Shown here: in pieces, positions 46,301-55,971 of the stretch | Layout: each line of letters starts with the position of its first letter | How positions within the stretch are numbered: the first letter of the stretch is position 1 | NCBI RefSeq assembly: GCF_032854445.1 | Contig: NC_088296.1 | Location: 17,289,485 to 17,353,484, forward strand | Direction of reading: 5' to 3' | DNA: 64,000 nucleotides | From: Liolophura sinensis | Lineage: Eukaryota > Mollusca > Polyplacophora > Chitonida > Chitonidae | Position numbers and translations under genes: made by a program | Notes under the pieces: generated by a model | What the model was told of the DNA's origin: nothing | Databases searched by the model: none | The model's input: the letters and a program-made list of their open reading frames with translations, nothing else

Positions 46301-49300
46301 TCAGGTAAAGTTAAACACCTGGTCCTTCCACAAGCCCAATCTCCCCAAACAGGTGAGGTGTAGACCATGTGAATCATTCTTAGAACATCAGGTAATGTTA
46401 AACACCTGGTCTTTCCACAAGCCCAATCTCCCCAAATAGGTGAGGTGTAGACCATGTGAATCATTCTTAGAACATGTGGTAATGCTAAACACCTGGTCCT
46501 TCCACAAGCCCAATCTCCCCAAACAGGTGAGGTGTAGACCATGTGAATCATTCTTAGAACATCAGGTAATGTTAAACACCTGGTCCTTTCACAAGCCTAA
46601 TCTACCCAAACAGGTGAGGTGTACACCATGTGAATCATTCTTAGAACATCAGGTAATGCTAAACACCTGGTCCTTCCACAAGCCCAATTTCCCCAAACAG
46701 GTGAGGTGTAGACCATATGAATCATTCTTAGAACATCAGGTAATGCTAAACACCTGGTCCTTCCACAAGCCCAATTTCCCCAAACAGGTGAGGTGTAGAC
46801 TATGTGAATCATTCTTAGAACATGTGGTAATGTTAAACACCTGGTCTTTCCACAAGCCCAATCTCCCGAAACAGGTGAGGTGTAGACCATGTGAATCATT
46901 CTTAGAACATGTGGTAATGCTAAACACCAGGTCCTCCCACAAGCCCAATCTCTCCAAATAGGTGAGATGTAGAATACATTAATCCTTTTAGGACATCAGG
47001 TGAAGTAAAACACCTGGTCCTTCCCCAAGCCTATACTCCATAAACAGGTGAGGTGTAGAATATTTGAATCATTCATAGAACATTAGGTAATGTTATGCAC
47101 CTGGTCCTTCCTCAGGCCTAAACTTGCCAAACAGGTGAGGTGTTGAACATGTGAATCAGGTAATGTTAAACACCTGCTCCTTCCACAAACATGTGAATGG
47201 TTCTTCAAAACATCAGACATGTGAGGTACTGTTAAAAACCTGGGATGTGTTCCATTCGTTGATCTGACTACTGCCACTGGTTGCAGATTCAGTGGCTACC
47301 AGAGGGCACAGTGTGACCGCTACAGTACATGTTACCTTCTCCACCGATATCAGACTCGGTGACAGCATTGGCACCACTGTTCTAGTGGGTAATGGAACGG
47401 CAAGTCAGCGGTCGCTACTTCCTCCAGAACATACGAATAATGCTTAGAACATCAGGTAGTATTAAACACCTACTTCTACCATCATGCCCTGCATCTCCAG
47501 CAAATTGGGGCACCAAAGGACTAAGCGTGACAAAATGGTCATGTGACTGCTAAACACTGTGACAGTTGTGATTTTTAAATCTCAAGAAAAAAGAAGGTGA
47601 AAAAACTGTGGTGAAGTTTTTTGAAGACATTCTTGTATACAGATTGTTTTTGATTGACATGGATCGCATGGAACACCAAAAAAGCTGTTAATAGTATTAA
47701 ATTGAAACTTAGTTTCAACTTTTAATGCACTTGTATTGTTACATGCATAAGTGTACATGTCCTTGTTTTTTCTGTGTAATATGGTATTAAAATAATGTTT
47801 TGTTTTTGTATCCTTTTCGCTTTAGATACTTAAAGGCATGTTAGATCTCAGGAGTCCAAAGGCAGATTTCTACAATAAAAGTGAGTGTAACACTGATACA
47901 AGGCTTAATCATAAGGACAGTTAAAGCCATCAGAGAAAAAAAACAACCAGTTTCTATGGGCTGAGTATAGGGCATACTACCCGAGTTATAGGGAACTGTT
48001 CTGTGGCTTAATGGTTAAACTGTTTGCCTTGAAGTCAGGAGACCTGGGGGATCAAACCGAGGTTGGGTCATACCAAATACTTTAAATATGGTACTTGCTG
48101 CTGCTTCGTCTGGCACTCAGGGCTGAGAAGTCAAAGCAAGGAAACAGGACCGGTTGGCCTGGTGTCAGTATAATGGGACTTGGTGGACGGTCATGTTTGG
48201 TGTCTTCGGCACGATACTTCAGTGGCAGCAGCACTTTGGAAGCATGAACTCTCCCTTAAGAACACACATACACACATAATGACACGTAATGACACATTGT
48301 TAAGTACGACATTAAACAGCTGGCATACATACCTGAGTTTGGCAACTTTGAACACCTGGCGTACGTACCTGAGTTTGGCAACATTAAACACCTGGCATAC
48401 ATACCTGAGTTTGGCAACATTAAACACCTGGCATACATACCTGAGTTTGGCAACTTTAAACACCTGGCATACATACCTGAGTTTGGCAACATTAAACACC
48501 TGGCATACATACCTGAGTTTGGCAACTTTAAACACCTGGCATACGTACCTGAGTTTGGCAACATTAAACACCTGGCATACATACCTGAGTTTGGCAACAT
48601 TAAACACCTGGCATGCATACCTGAGTTTGGCAACATTAAACACCTGGCATACATATCTGAGTTTGGCAACACACATTTTATTTTGAGTTTTACGAGTGAG
48701 TCGAATCTAAACAAACCAAAATTAGAATAAAAGTTAAATTTTAAACTTTTCATTTTGGCTTAGTGTTTTAGATCGTTTCCCTGTTTTAAAGAGGAATAAT
48801 TCCTAGGATAGTAAAATTTTTCACAAATCAGATGATTTTTTTCTTTACTGCTTTTTTTTTTGTACTCTGCTCTGTGAAAAGACTTATTCTGCTTGTAAAA
48901 CAAAATGTAAATTGGTATGGCCTTATGTAGCTTGTTTAGCCTGACTGTTAGCAAAGGTACTAACAAACTTCCCAACTTGATGTTCAGTGTATTATGCACA
49001 CCGTATTGGTGGAAGACATGTTAGATTATATTAACGGCTTCATGAGCATTGTCCCTTATTGTCTCTGATTGGACCGGTAGATCCAGGATCAAACCTTGAT
49101 CGAGTCACACCTAAGACTTTAAAAGAGGAAGTTGTAACTTCCTCGCTTGGCGTTCAGCATGAAGGGGATAGTGCAACGACTTGTTGACCCGTATCAATAT
49201 ATTGGCTCGGGCGGGGCGGCTTACTTGCCTTCGGTAAGTCGTCTCAGTGAAGCAGCACTAAATAAAAGAGCGGTGGAAATCCCTCCTGCAACAAGGAGGC

Positions 49301-51688
49301 ACATTACACGTACATGCACCCTAAGGATTCCTTCGTCGTCATATGACTGAAAAATTGTTGAGTACGACGTTAAACCCCAAGCACGCACTCACTCACTATT
49401 GTCACTGATGCCCCAAAAGAGAATCTGTATAATGTGTCAGTGGTATGCTTTGTTGGGGGTCCTATAACTCACATTCGCCTTTGAGGATGTGTACCAGTAC
49501 ACTCGCCACAACAGATCAGCCATGATCAAATTAGCGCCCAATCGCAGACAGTGGTCTTTGAAGTTGGAGGTTCTAGCTGCTTTTCACGGCCAATAAAATG
49601 ACATCATTTCAAAATAACATTTCTTACCATGCAGTTACACTTTGACCATTGTTTTGTATAGTATAAGTCACTGCGAATGGGGCATAATTTCCAGCACACA
49701 ATTCCAATGTAGTAAGCATGCCGCCGCTGTGTTAAAGCACAAGCTTTCCTGTTAAAATTAGCACCCAACTCCTGTTTAAAGCCAGATCTCGTGACATTTG
49801 TTTTTAAAAAATGGCGGCCGTCTGAAATGTGAATGTGACTTATTGACTGTTAAATGCATATTTCTGTTTTCTTCAACAGCATTATGTCCCTGATCTTCCA
49901 TGGCTCTCACTTTTACACCCTCAGCAAATGACACATTTAACCCTGGGTCAGGTGATGATGTCTCTGTGCCATGAATTTGAAGTATCATGTCTGCTGTCTT
50001 TTGAATGGTGCGCCAGTGAGGCAGCACTAGAAATTTATCACAATTGGACTAGTGGAAAAACAACTGAGAGACTGAAAGAGACACTAAACACAGACAGACA
50101 AACCAGTAACCTCAGCAGATGAATATTTGATTGGCTAAGCAAGCAACAGGTGCACCATTGGTCAGGTAATGCTATACCTGGTGCTTTTTAGAGTATACTT
50201 ACCTTATTTCCCTTATTATTTCCAGTGTTTAAAGCTATAACATCTCTGGAGGCAGCTTCGTTACTGGAGGATAGCTTAAGTAAAATCACATGTCCATCAC
50301 AGATTATCTGGGGCGAGCAAGATGAGGTGAGTAATACATATTTCCATACATGTAGAAATGTGGGTCTTAAAGGAGGATGCCAAATCAGATGAAAAAGCGT
50401 GAAAAAATATTTGTAAATATGGTTTTCAATATTTTTTGTTCAAATTTTTTGTGTTGAGAAAAAGTGTATTCGAACATATTTATATGGTGCGCATTTGGAA
50501 CTACCTCTTGGCATATATCTGCTTTGCTTGATACTGTTCTAAATAAGGATGTTATGCAAATTGAAGACCCCATTTATGTAGTTTTTTTATGTTTCTCCAG
50601 CTTTAAAGGATAGTGTAATATTTGGTTTGTATTTCTTAATGCAGAATATATGATGTGGTCTAACTTGTAAAAGTACGAAATGGCTTCTCAGCATTTTTCT
50701 TGACGTGTGAAGATGGCTTTAAAGTACAGTTTTCCTGAGACCCCATCGATTAACTCGCAAATTAAGTAGCTCGCTGTGCTGACATCAGAATCAAAACAAC
50801 TTTATTTGTGGGAGAATCTGGATTGGGGGATAGAGAGCAAAGCTGGCTCCACATTCCCAGTATGTTCAAGGATGACGTCGTTTCCGAATATTTGTCATAT
50901 TGACGGAAAATAGGCATAAAATAGAGAGATTTTTCAGAAATATAAAATATTCCTCAAAAATGGAAAAAGAAATTGCCAATGTTTTCTTCCATATCTTTCT
51001 TTATTATCTTTAAAACCATTCAGTGTTATAGTGCCATTTCTTGTATCAGCCCAAATAAAGATGTGGAAATGGCCAACTTTCTCTGCATCTTACTCATTAA
51101 GCCTCTCAAGCTAAAATCTGTCGTATGGCTAAAAAAAGCTGACAGGCATTTTTTTATTTCATACACCTATGTCAGGCTACATCCTAATCTCCATTTTGAT
51201 GAATAAAAACAACTTGAGTACGTTTCACATACCCTTTAATCCAATAATTAAATAGATCGCTGCGGTCGCTGTGAGTTCAAGTCCAGCTCATGCTGGCTTC
51301 CTCTTGGGTCGTACGTGGGAAGGTCTTCCAGCAACCTGTGGATGGTTATGGGTTTCCCCCCGCTCTGCCCGGTTTCCACCCACCATAATGCTGGCCACCG
51401 TCGTATAAGTGAAATATTCTTGAGTACGGCGTAAAACACCAATAAAATAAATAAATAAATAGAGGAATCAAACAATCAGCATTGGCTTTTCTCCTTCCAT
51501 AGTTGATCCACCACTCCGGGGCTGACGTCCTCACCAAAGGCTTACCCAACTGTCAGCATGTGACAGTCCTTGACCGCTGCGGACACATAATTCATGTGGA
51601 CCGTCCCGGGGCCCTGGCTAAGGCCATTCTTGAGTTCAGAGGAGAGTTACATCTGGCCAAACATCCCAAGCACGCCAAGAAGGACTGA
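37176..51688 (+). CDS. ABHD6: ABHD6-type monoacylglycerol lipase, eight coding exons
   Basis: Coding exons are 37176-37285, 39908-40067, 40415-40528, 41290-41422, 44797-44960, 47826-47880, 50226-50326 and 51503-51688. All introns are GT-AG, phases agree, and the join gives 340 codons, against 337 for the human protein. Residues 3-28 form an N-terminal membrane anchor. The alpha/beta-hydrolase fold shows the oxyanion motif HGFSASKDMW (76-85), DLPGHGET (102-109), nucleophile elbow GASMGGA with Ser146, Asp278 in WGEQDE and His307 in RCGHIIHV. Order and spacing match ABHD6, a membrane serine hydrolase that hydrolyses monoacylglycerols (including 2-AG) and other lipids. The ATG at 37176 is chosen because exon 37157 onward starts behind a splice acceptor and this ATG opens the membrane anchor. 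Introns carry four large minisatellites and many SINEs. No disabling change is seen. Confidence 0.95.
37380..39815. repeat. 45-bp minisatellite in ABHD6 intron, about 54 copies
   Basis: The unit is GAAATGCCCTGTTTAGAGTC, TAGAACATCCAGGTATTGG and TCACAT, with strict 45-bp phasing over 2.4 kb. Every unit contains TCTAGA and most contain CCAGGTATTGG, which resembles a 5' splice site. Sub-types (ATTCAG, ATGCAG, ATCCAG) cluster, showing local homogenisation. Since 45 is a multiple of three, frames of up to 300 codons open on both strands. They are artefacts. Confidence 0.97.
40309..40352. repeat. (TA)n microsatellite
   Basis: About 44 bases of TA dinucleotides in the ABHD6 intron just before the exon at 40415. 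Confidence 0.95.
40640..40895 (+). mobile_element. SINE-A copy, full length but diverged
   Basis: A decayed head (GGTTAGAGTGCTTGTGCAGC, ACTGTGAGTTCAACCCC) leads into GCAGATGGTTGTGGGTTTCC, then CTGGTTTCCTCCCACCATAA. The tail ACAGCATAAATCTCCAATC is followed by six AAAT units. It is one of the older full-length copies. Confidence 0.85.
41105..41188 (+). mobile_element. SINE-A tail fragment
   Basis: Only CTCGTATAGGTGAAATATTT and ACGGCGTAAAACAGCAATC plus AAATAAATAAATAA remain. Confidence 0.8.
41451..41696 (+). mobile_element. full-length SINE-A with target-site duplication
   Basis: The tRNA-like head reads CTCCGTGGCTCAGTTGGTTA and the B-box TGAGTTCAAGTCCAGC. The body runs to a slightly shortened tail (TTGAGTAAAACACCAATC). 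The element is flanked by TATTTCATGA at 41441-41450 and 41697-41706, a 10-bp target-site duplication showing LINE-type insertion. It sits just inside the ABHD6 intron, about 30 bases after the donor at 41423. Confidence 0.95.
41988..42255 (+). mobile_element. full-length SINE-A with target-site duplication
   Basis: The head CTCTGTGGCTGAGTTGGTTA and B-box GTGAGTTCAAGTCCAGC are intact. The tail CGGCGTAACACACCCATC has two substitutions. TATTGTACAT flanks it at 41978-41987 and 42256-42265. Confidence 0.94.
42410..42985. repeat. ~575-bp foldback of a dispersed repeat
   Basis: A diverged ~190-bp sequence (AGATGAAAGAGTGCAAAAAG, AAATGTGGTCTTCAGTATTT, TTTTTGTATGGTGGGTATTT) at 42440-42610 returns inverted at 42985-42785. 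There the - strand reads CAGATAAAAGAGCATC, AAATATGGTCTTTAATATTT and TTTGTATGGTGGGTAATT. In the ABHD6 transcript this could pair into a long hairpin. A third, direct copy lies at 50370-50570. Confidence 0.65.
43015..43105 (-). mobile_element. tRNA-like SINE head or pseudo-tRNA
   Basis: The - strand shows an A-box-like TTGGTAGCACAGCTGGTAG and, about 40 bases on, GAGTTCACGTCTCACTCC. It lacks a proper anticodon arm and acceptor pairing, so I read it as a tRNA-derived repeat rather than a functional tRNA. Confidence 0.4.
43188..44235. repeat. 31-bp minisatellite in ABHD6 intron, about 33 copies
   Basis: The unit is GACCTCAAGGTCGTCATCCA, TATCAGTGTC and T/A, with 31-bp spacing between CCTCAAGG motifs at 43219, 43250, 43281 and 43312. 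Variant blocks (TTCAAAAGTATTTACCTC) recur at about 43485, 43790 and 43970, so a higher-order block of several units has been duplicated. Each unit contains TCAAGGTC. Confidence 0.95.
44545..44640 (-). mobile_element. tRNA-like remnant
   Basis: The - strand contains TTTGGTCAACACTCTG, CACAAGTTCAAATCCCGCC (a good B-box) and a plausible T-arm. The D-arm region is weak. Probably a SINE head. Confidence 0.35.
44916..47200 (+). repeat. 87-bp minisatellite derived from the exon/donor of ABHD6 coding exon 5, about 26 copies
   Basis: The first unit is real exon: ATG at 44916 through the donor at 44961. It continues into 42 intron bases ending CATCAGGTA. The same 87-bp segment then repeats with ATG/GTA starts at 45003, 45090, 45177 and so on at exact 87-bp steps to about 47090, followed by shortened units. 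Each unit keeps CACAAGCCCAATCTCCCC, AAACAGGTGAGGTGTAG and GAACATCAGGTAATG, i.e. two donor-like CAG/GT sites. Array units share substitutions absent from the exon copy (AACACCTGGTCC against AATGCCTGCTCC), so the exon copy is separately conserved. Frames of 100-180 codons are artefacts. Confidence 0.96.
47201..47825. other. ABHD6 intron remainder
   Basis: A last decayed piece of the 87-bp unit (CTTAGAACATCAGGTAGTA, ATTAAACACCTAC) occurs near 47440-47470. The rest is AT-rich intron ending at the TTTCGCTTTAG acceptor. Confidence 0.6.
47995..48318 (+). mobile_element. SINE-C copy, near full length
   Basis: The head TGTGGCTTAATGGTTAAAC (A-box) and GGATCAAACCGAGG (B-box-like) is followed by GCACTCAGGGCTGAGAAG and GGTGTCAGTATAATGGGAC. 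Then come TGTCTTCGGCACGATACTTC and a shortened end TTAAGTACGACATTAAAC. Its tail merges directly into a 36-bp tandem array. Confidence 0.88.
48310..48675. repeat. 36-bp minisatellite seeded by a SINE-C tail, about 10 copies
   Basis: The unit is TGGCATACATACCTGAGTTT then GGCAACATTAAACACC. The ACATTAAAC...CATACATAC part equals the end of the SINE-C immediately upstream. The first unit (ACATTAAACAGCTGGCATAC) is the transition. It has no function that I can see, and long frames on both strands are artefacts. Confidence 0.93.
49065..49398 (+). mobile_element. full-length SINE-B
   Basis: GGTAGATCCAGGATCAAACC, GCTTGGCGTTCAGCATGAAG, GGCTCGGGCGGGGCGGCTTA and TCGTCATATGACTGAAAAAT lead to the end GACGTTAAACCCCAAGCAC and GCACTCACTCAC. 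This is the best-preserved SINE-B body in the window. Confidence 0.93.
49399..50225. other. ABHD6 intron, no other feature seen
   Basis: Overlapping frames at 49776-50122 on both strands show no domain. No repeat family was recognised. Confidence 0.4.
50370..50575 (+). repeat. third copy of the 42.4-kb foldback repeat
   Basis: CAGATGAAAAAGCGTGAAAA, TTGTAAATATGGTTTTCAAT and GTTCTAAATAAGGATGTTAT match the arms at 42440-42610 and 42985-42785. The class is unknown. It lies just after the exon ending at 50326. Confidence 0.6.
51265..51465 (+). mobile_element. SINE-A copy in the last coding intron
   Basis: It starts within GCGGTCGCTGTGAGTTCAAG (5' truncated), continues to GGTTTCCACCCACCATAATG and ends CGGCGTAAAACACCAATA with AAATAAATAAATAAAT. 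It lies less than 50 bases before the acceptor of the last coding exon. Confidence 0.92.
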
Positions 51689-51797
51689 GCAGGTGAAAAA
51701 AGTCATTCTGTATTATTATTTACGTATTTTAATTTGATTGGCGTTTTACGTCGTGCTCAATATAGGCCTACATGTATAATCATATGTAAAATACGAT

Positions 51798-51928
51798 TTA
51801 TTTATTTATTCGATTGGAGTTTTATGCCTTACTAAAGAATGTTTCACTTATATGATGGTGGCCAGGATTATGGTGGGAGGAAACCGAGCAGACCCCGAGA
51901 GGAAACCCATGACCATCCGCAGGTTACT
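51798..51928 (-). mobile_element. SINE-A, reverse orientation, in ABHD6 3' region
   Basis: TTTATTTATTCGATTGGAGT, TATGCCTTACTAAAGAATG and ATGGTGGGAGGAAACCGAGC are the reversed tail and body. It meets a direct SINE-A piece head to head at about 51930. Confidence 0.85.
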
Positions 51929-51929
51929 G

Positions 51930-52035
51930 TGGGTTTCCAGAGTGTGGTCTCCTCCCACCATAATGCTAACCTTCGTTGTAGAAGTGAAATACTCTTGAGT
52001 ACTGCGTAAAACACAAATCAAAGAAATAATTAATT
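51930..52035 (+). mobile_element. SINE-A 3' fragment, head to head with its neighbour
   Basis: CTGTGGGTTTCCAGAG, TCTCCTCCCACCATAATGC and ACTGCGTAAAACACAAATC. Together with the reversed copy it makes an inverted SINE pair of about 235 bp. Confidence 0.82.
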
Positions 52036-52600
52036 AACTTGTGTAATATGAATCTTGTTTTCTTTTTCTTTGCAGGCGATTTTTTTGTTTCAGTAAGGGG
52101 AATTTGGCACAGTGTTGTTGTCACCATAACAGGGAGGACTGGTCCCGCTTCATTATTAAGTGTATTACTGTGGACCAAATCTCCACTACATGTTGTTGTT
52201 GTTTTATCAAGAAAATCTCCATAATCTGAAGATCAAGATTGAGCAGAGCCTCTAAATTTGAGATTAAAGCGAGAAAGGGATGGCTGTATAATGGGATATA
52301 ATATAAGGGATTTAAAGTACTAATAAATCGGACATTTGAACAGCAAATTGTCCAAATTTCAAAATTTCTCCTGGCCTTCGGCCGAATTTGAAGAAAAGGT
52401 AATGCATTGTGGATATGAAAGAGTTTTCCTGCACTTGGCTTTGACTAGACAAAATTGGCAGTCAAGAAAATATCAGATTTGCCTTGAAGCATGTATGAGA
52501 TGTCTGAAAATATATAAAGGCATTAAAACTGCTTCAAGACAATGTCCATGGAGGCCATTGTCATCTTTCAATAAATGACAAAGGTGTCAAAAATATCAAG

Positions 52601-53119
52601 AAAAAAAAAACAATGTTGAATGAAGTTGTTTGATATTTATTTATTATGAAACACAAATTTCAGTCCCAAGTAATGGACCAAATCGTTTTCTGTGCAGTTG
52701 GCTGTAAAACAAGGGAAGGTATTCTAGGGACCAGTTTGTTCAAAAGAGTATTACCTAATGCTGCTATTATTCATATTTTATCTGTAGAATTATAGCCAAA
52801 TTCAGCAGCCAATGCTGTTATCCAATGGCAGAGTCTACCAGTAACAGATAGAGTTCATGTTTCATGTACTGGTACTGTTTTACGCAAAGCACAGAATTGA
52901 AGACCTGGATATAAGTCAAATTTGGTTTGTTTCTTTGGAACAGTTTTGAACAACCAAGTGATTACAGAGTCAAACAATCATTTTGATTTACCAAACTCAG
53001 AGAATTGATGGTTAAGGATAGATGTAAGTGATTGATAAACGAATTTATACATTATGTGTATAAACACACATGCTTGATGTCTTGTATCATGTGCACTTGT
53101 AGGTGTTGCTTTATTTATT
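52601..53119. other. no gene seen
   Basis: AT-rich flank downstream of ABHD6. No exon or repeat was recognised. Confidence 0.45.
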
Positions 53120-53480
53120 ATTTACCGGTACCCGATATATACATTTACTTGTATTTACCTGTGTGTATATATACCTGATATATACATTTACTTGTATTTA
53201 CCTGTGTGTATATATACCCGATATATACATTTACCTGTGTGTATATATACCTGATATATACATTTACTTGTATTTACCTGTGTGTATATATACCTGATAT
53301 ATATATTTACATGTATTTACCTGTGTGTATATATACCTGATATATACATTTACTTGTATTTACCTGTGTGTATATATACCTGATATATACATTTACTTGT
53401 ATTTACCTGTGTGTATATATACCTGATATATACATTTACTTGTATTTACCTGTGTGTATATATACAATATATATATGTAT
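53120..53480. repeat. 43-bp AT-rich minisatellite, about 8 copies
   Basis: The unit is TATATACCTGATATATACAT then TTACTTGTATTTACCTGTGT and GTA. One unit is shortened (missing TTGTATTTACC). It is followed by a TATATATATGTATAT tract. Confidence 0.93.
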
Positions 53481-54399
53481 ATTTAGTATGAATACTTTTA
53501 TGCAAAGTTTTTGATGATTTTGGCTTTGCCTGAGCAGGGGACATGGCTCATTGATGTGAGGGATAGGGCCTCCTTTAGAAAAGAATTATAGCAACGTCAC
53601 CAAGACTTCATTGTGGTGTTCAGTTGTAGCGAAATGTAGCGAAATATCCTCTGTGACTGTTTATGGAAATTGTTGATCCATGTTAACAGATGGCTGTTCA
53701 GAGGTCAGGTCAGTCAGTTGAAATATCGTTTCCATATGGGTATTTACAGATAAATATATAAGTCGCTGATGTGATAAAAAGGTTTATTTTGTTTTAACTG
53801 TTAGTTTGGAGCCTGGCCTTAGTTTCTCACCCACATCCATTTGGTAAGGGTTGATGACCTGTAAGTTTTTGCGAACAATCGGTGGTGTCTTATATGCAAG
53901 AAGAGGCTAATCACCACCGTAATTGTAAGTGGTTTTTTTTTTCTTTTTGGTGTGTGTGTGTGTGTGGTTTTTTTTTTTTTTTTTTTTAGTCTCTCGGATT
54001 TCAGCAAACAACTTACCATGACAGTTCTGGTTGCTGTAGATAGATATGTTTCTCCCTTACACGTAGACAGTGAAAAGGTTTTGGTTGTTGTTTTTATATA
54101 TATATTGTTTTTTTTTTTTTTTTGTTACTGAGTAGATTTGTTCTGGACGGGTCATATTTGTGTAATGTCATGTATTTTACATTTTCTTGATAGTTTCATA
54201 CGCTCGGAAGTTTGTCAACAGTAAGCCAGATCAAGGTTCTCCATGAGTACAGCAATAGTGTAGCATGGCTAACGAGGACATTGGGCAAGTACGGTCTGTT
54301 TGATGGTTGATGAGAATGCCTTCTCAGCAAAAGACCAGAATTACAACCTGTACAACCAGACCTTTGAATGGCTATATACATGTACAACAAGTACAGCGT
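53481..54399. other. no gene seen; homopolymer and GT tracts
   Basis: A (GT)n and long T runs lie at 53935-53990, and another T run lies near 54110. No exon was recognised. Confidence 0.5.
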
Positions 54400-54860
54400 G
54401 ACTCCTGACTCTGCCGTTTACAGCCATTACCACCTTGCCTCAGACTGACTCCTGACTCTGGCGTTTACAACCAGTACGACCTTGACTCAGACTGACTCCT
54501 GACTCTCACGTTTACAGCCATTACGACCTTGCCTCAGACTGCTGACTCTGGCGTTTACAGCCAGTACGACCTTGACTCAGGCTCACTCCTGACTCTTGCG
54601 TTTACAGCCATTACGACATTGCCTCAGACTGACTCCTGACTCTCGCGTTTACAGCCAGTACGACCTTGCCTTAGGCTCACTCCTGACTCTGGCGTTTACG
54701 GCCATTACGACCTTGCCTCAGACTGACTCCTGACTGGCGTTTACAGCCAGTACGACCTTGCCTCAGACTGACTCCAGACTCTGCCGTTTACAGCCATTAC
54801 GACTTGACCCCTGACTGAATATTACAACCAATACAGCCTGACTCTTCACTATGGATTAGA
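54400..54860. repeat. 47-bp minisatellite, about 9-10 copies
   Basis: The unit is TGACTCCTGACTCTGGCGTT then TACAGCCAGTACGACCTTGC and CTCAGAC. Variants alternate CCAGTACG and CCATTACG, suggesting a dimeric higher-order unit. The last copies are decayed. Confidence 0.92.
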
Positions 54861-55654
54861 CGACCAATGCTTCCTGACTCCTTCGGTCAAATGTAGGGCA
54901 TTATTGCATGCGATTTGTGGCACTTCACAGGTCAAGGTTTTGTCGTTCGACAAGTAGAATTTGATGAGTGGATTTGAGAACTCGTATGTTGCTGACTCCC
55001 CTAAAGCTCAAGGCTCCAGCGAGGCTGAAATAAACGGTAGCATTGACTTATATCGGGTTTATACATCCTACCAGTATGACTTGGTGCTGTATGTATTCTG
55101 TCGTGTTGGCGAACTTGTATTGTTTCTTTTTTATTTATTTATTTTTTTTTTTAAGGTTTTGTAAATTTATGTCAAAATCGTGACGACAAATTTTTACCAG
55201 AGCAGATATTTAAACGTAGACTCATATACATGGGTTCCTTTATAGTGGCATATATGTTTACATTCTATGTATACGGGTATGACATTGGAATAAATTTTCT
55301 TTAAGCGGATAGTCACGTGTATTTTCACTTTTCTCCCACCACTTAGCAAGTTACGCGTGTAAATTTACACGTATGTTTGTCTTGTCAGAACAAAAAGTAT
55401 GAGCTACGTACTAAATGTACGGTAAAGGACCAAGTCTTTCGCACATGACTAAGCTGAGCATTTTGCTTGATTATGACCGTTCTGTTCATTTTAGAGAGGT
55501 AGTTTTCAGGTTTGTTTTTTAAAATGGGATATCCTATTATTAAAATGCAAATTTCGGCCCTACTGGTAACATTTTATGACATTTATTTGCCCATATAAGG
55601 GCCAGTTTTTAGGCGAAATTTTAGATCATTTACCTTATATTCGTCATACGTTGA
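54861..55654. other. no gene seen
   Basis: A 67-codon + frame at 54961-55164 has no recognised motif. Confidence 0.4.
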
Positions 55655-55712
55655 TCAATATTCTTGAATACGGTGTAAAACACCAATCAAATAAATAAAT
55701 AATTTTTATTTA
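55655..55712 (+). mobile_element. SINE-A tail fragment
   Basis: Only ATATTCTTGAATACGGTG and TAAAACACCAATC plus AAATAAATAAATAAT remain. Confidence 0.8.
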
Positions 55713-55971
55713 AGGATCCTGAATTGAAGATAAAAAATAATTATTGACAGTAGCACGCATGTAATTTTAACTGCCGCTAGATATGTAGCAAGCATGCAAC
55801 GGTGATTTAAAACCAAAAAAATCATTCTTAATACCTCTGTAGGGTTTTTGTTGTTGTTGTTGTTGTTGTTTTCTTACCATCTGCTATCTGAGAGAACATA
55901 TATTTGGAATTATCTGGCGCCATTAATGACTGTACAAGAAGCAAAAACGTGTTAAAAATTGCAAGAAAACG

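Larger units (their letters stand above)
51689..52600 (+). other. ABHD6 3' UTR region with possible UTR intron
   Basis: The stop at 51686-51688 is followed at once by GAGCAG and a GTGAAAA donor-like site (51695). At 52055-52076 a long pyrimidine tract ends CTTTGCAG. If spliced, the intervening SINE-A pair is removed from the mRNA. An AATAAA lies at 52570-52575. No direct evidence chooses between a spliced and an unspliced 3' UTR. Confidence 0.4.

Noticed and set aside
44782-46961. Multiple 100-183 codon frames (MIHMVYTSPVWGDWACGRTR and MLNTWSFHKPNLPKQVRC types)
   Set aside because: Readings of the 87-bp repeat on the two strands. Only the first unit on the + strand is genuine ABHD6 coding sequence.
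48180-48753. Frames of 161-168 codons over the 36-bp array
   Set aside because: Repeat-derived, with a SINE-C at the 5' end.
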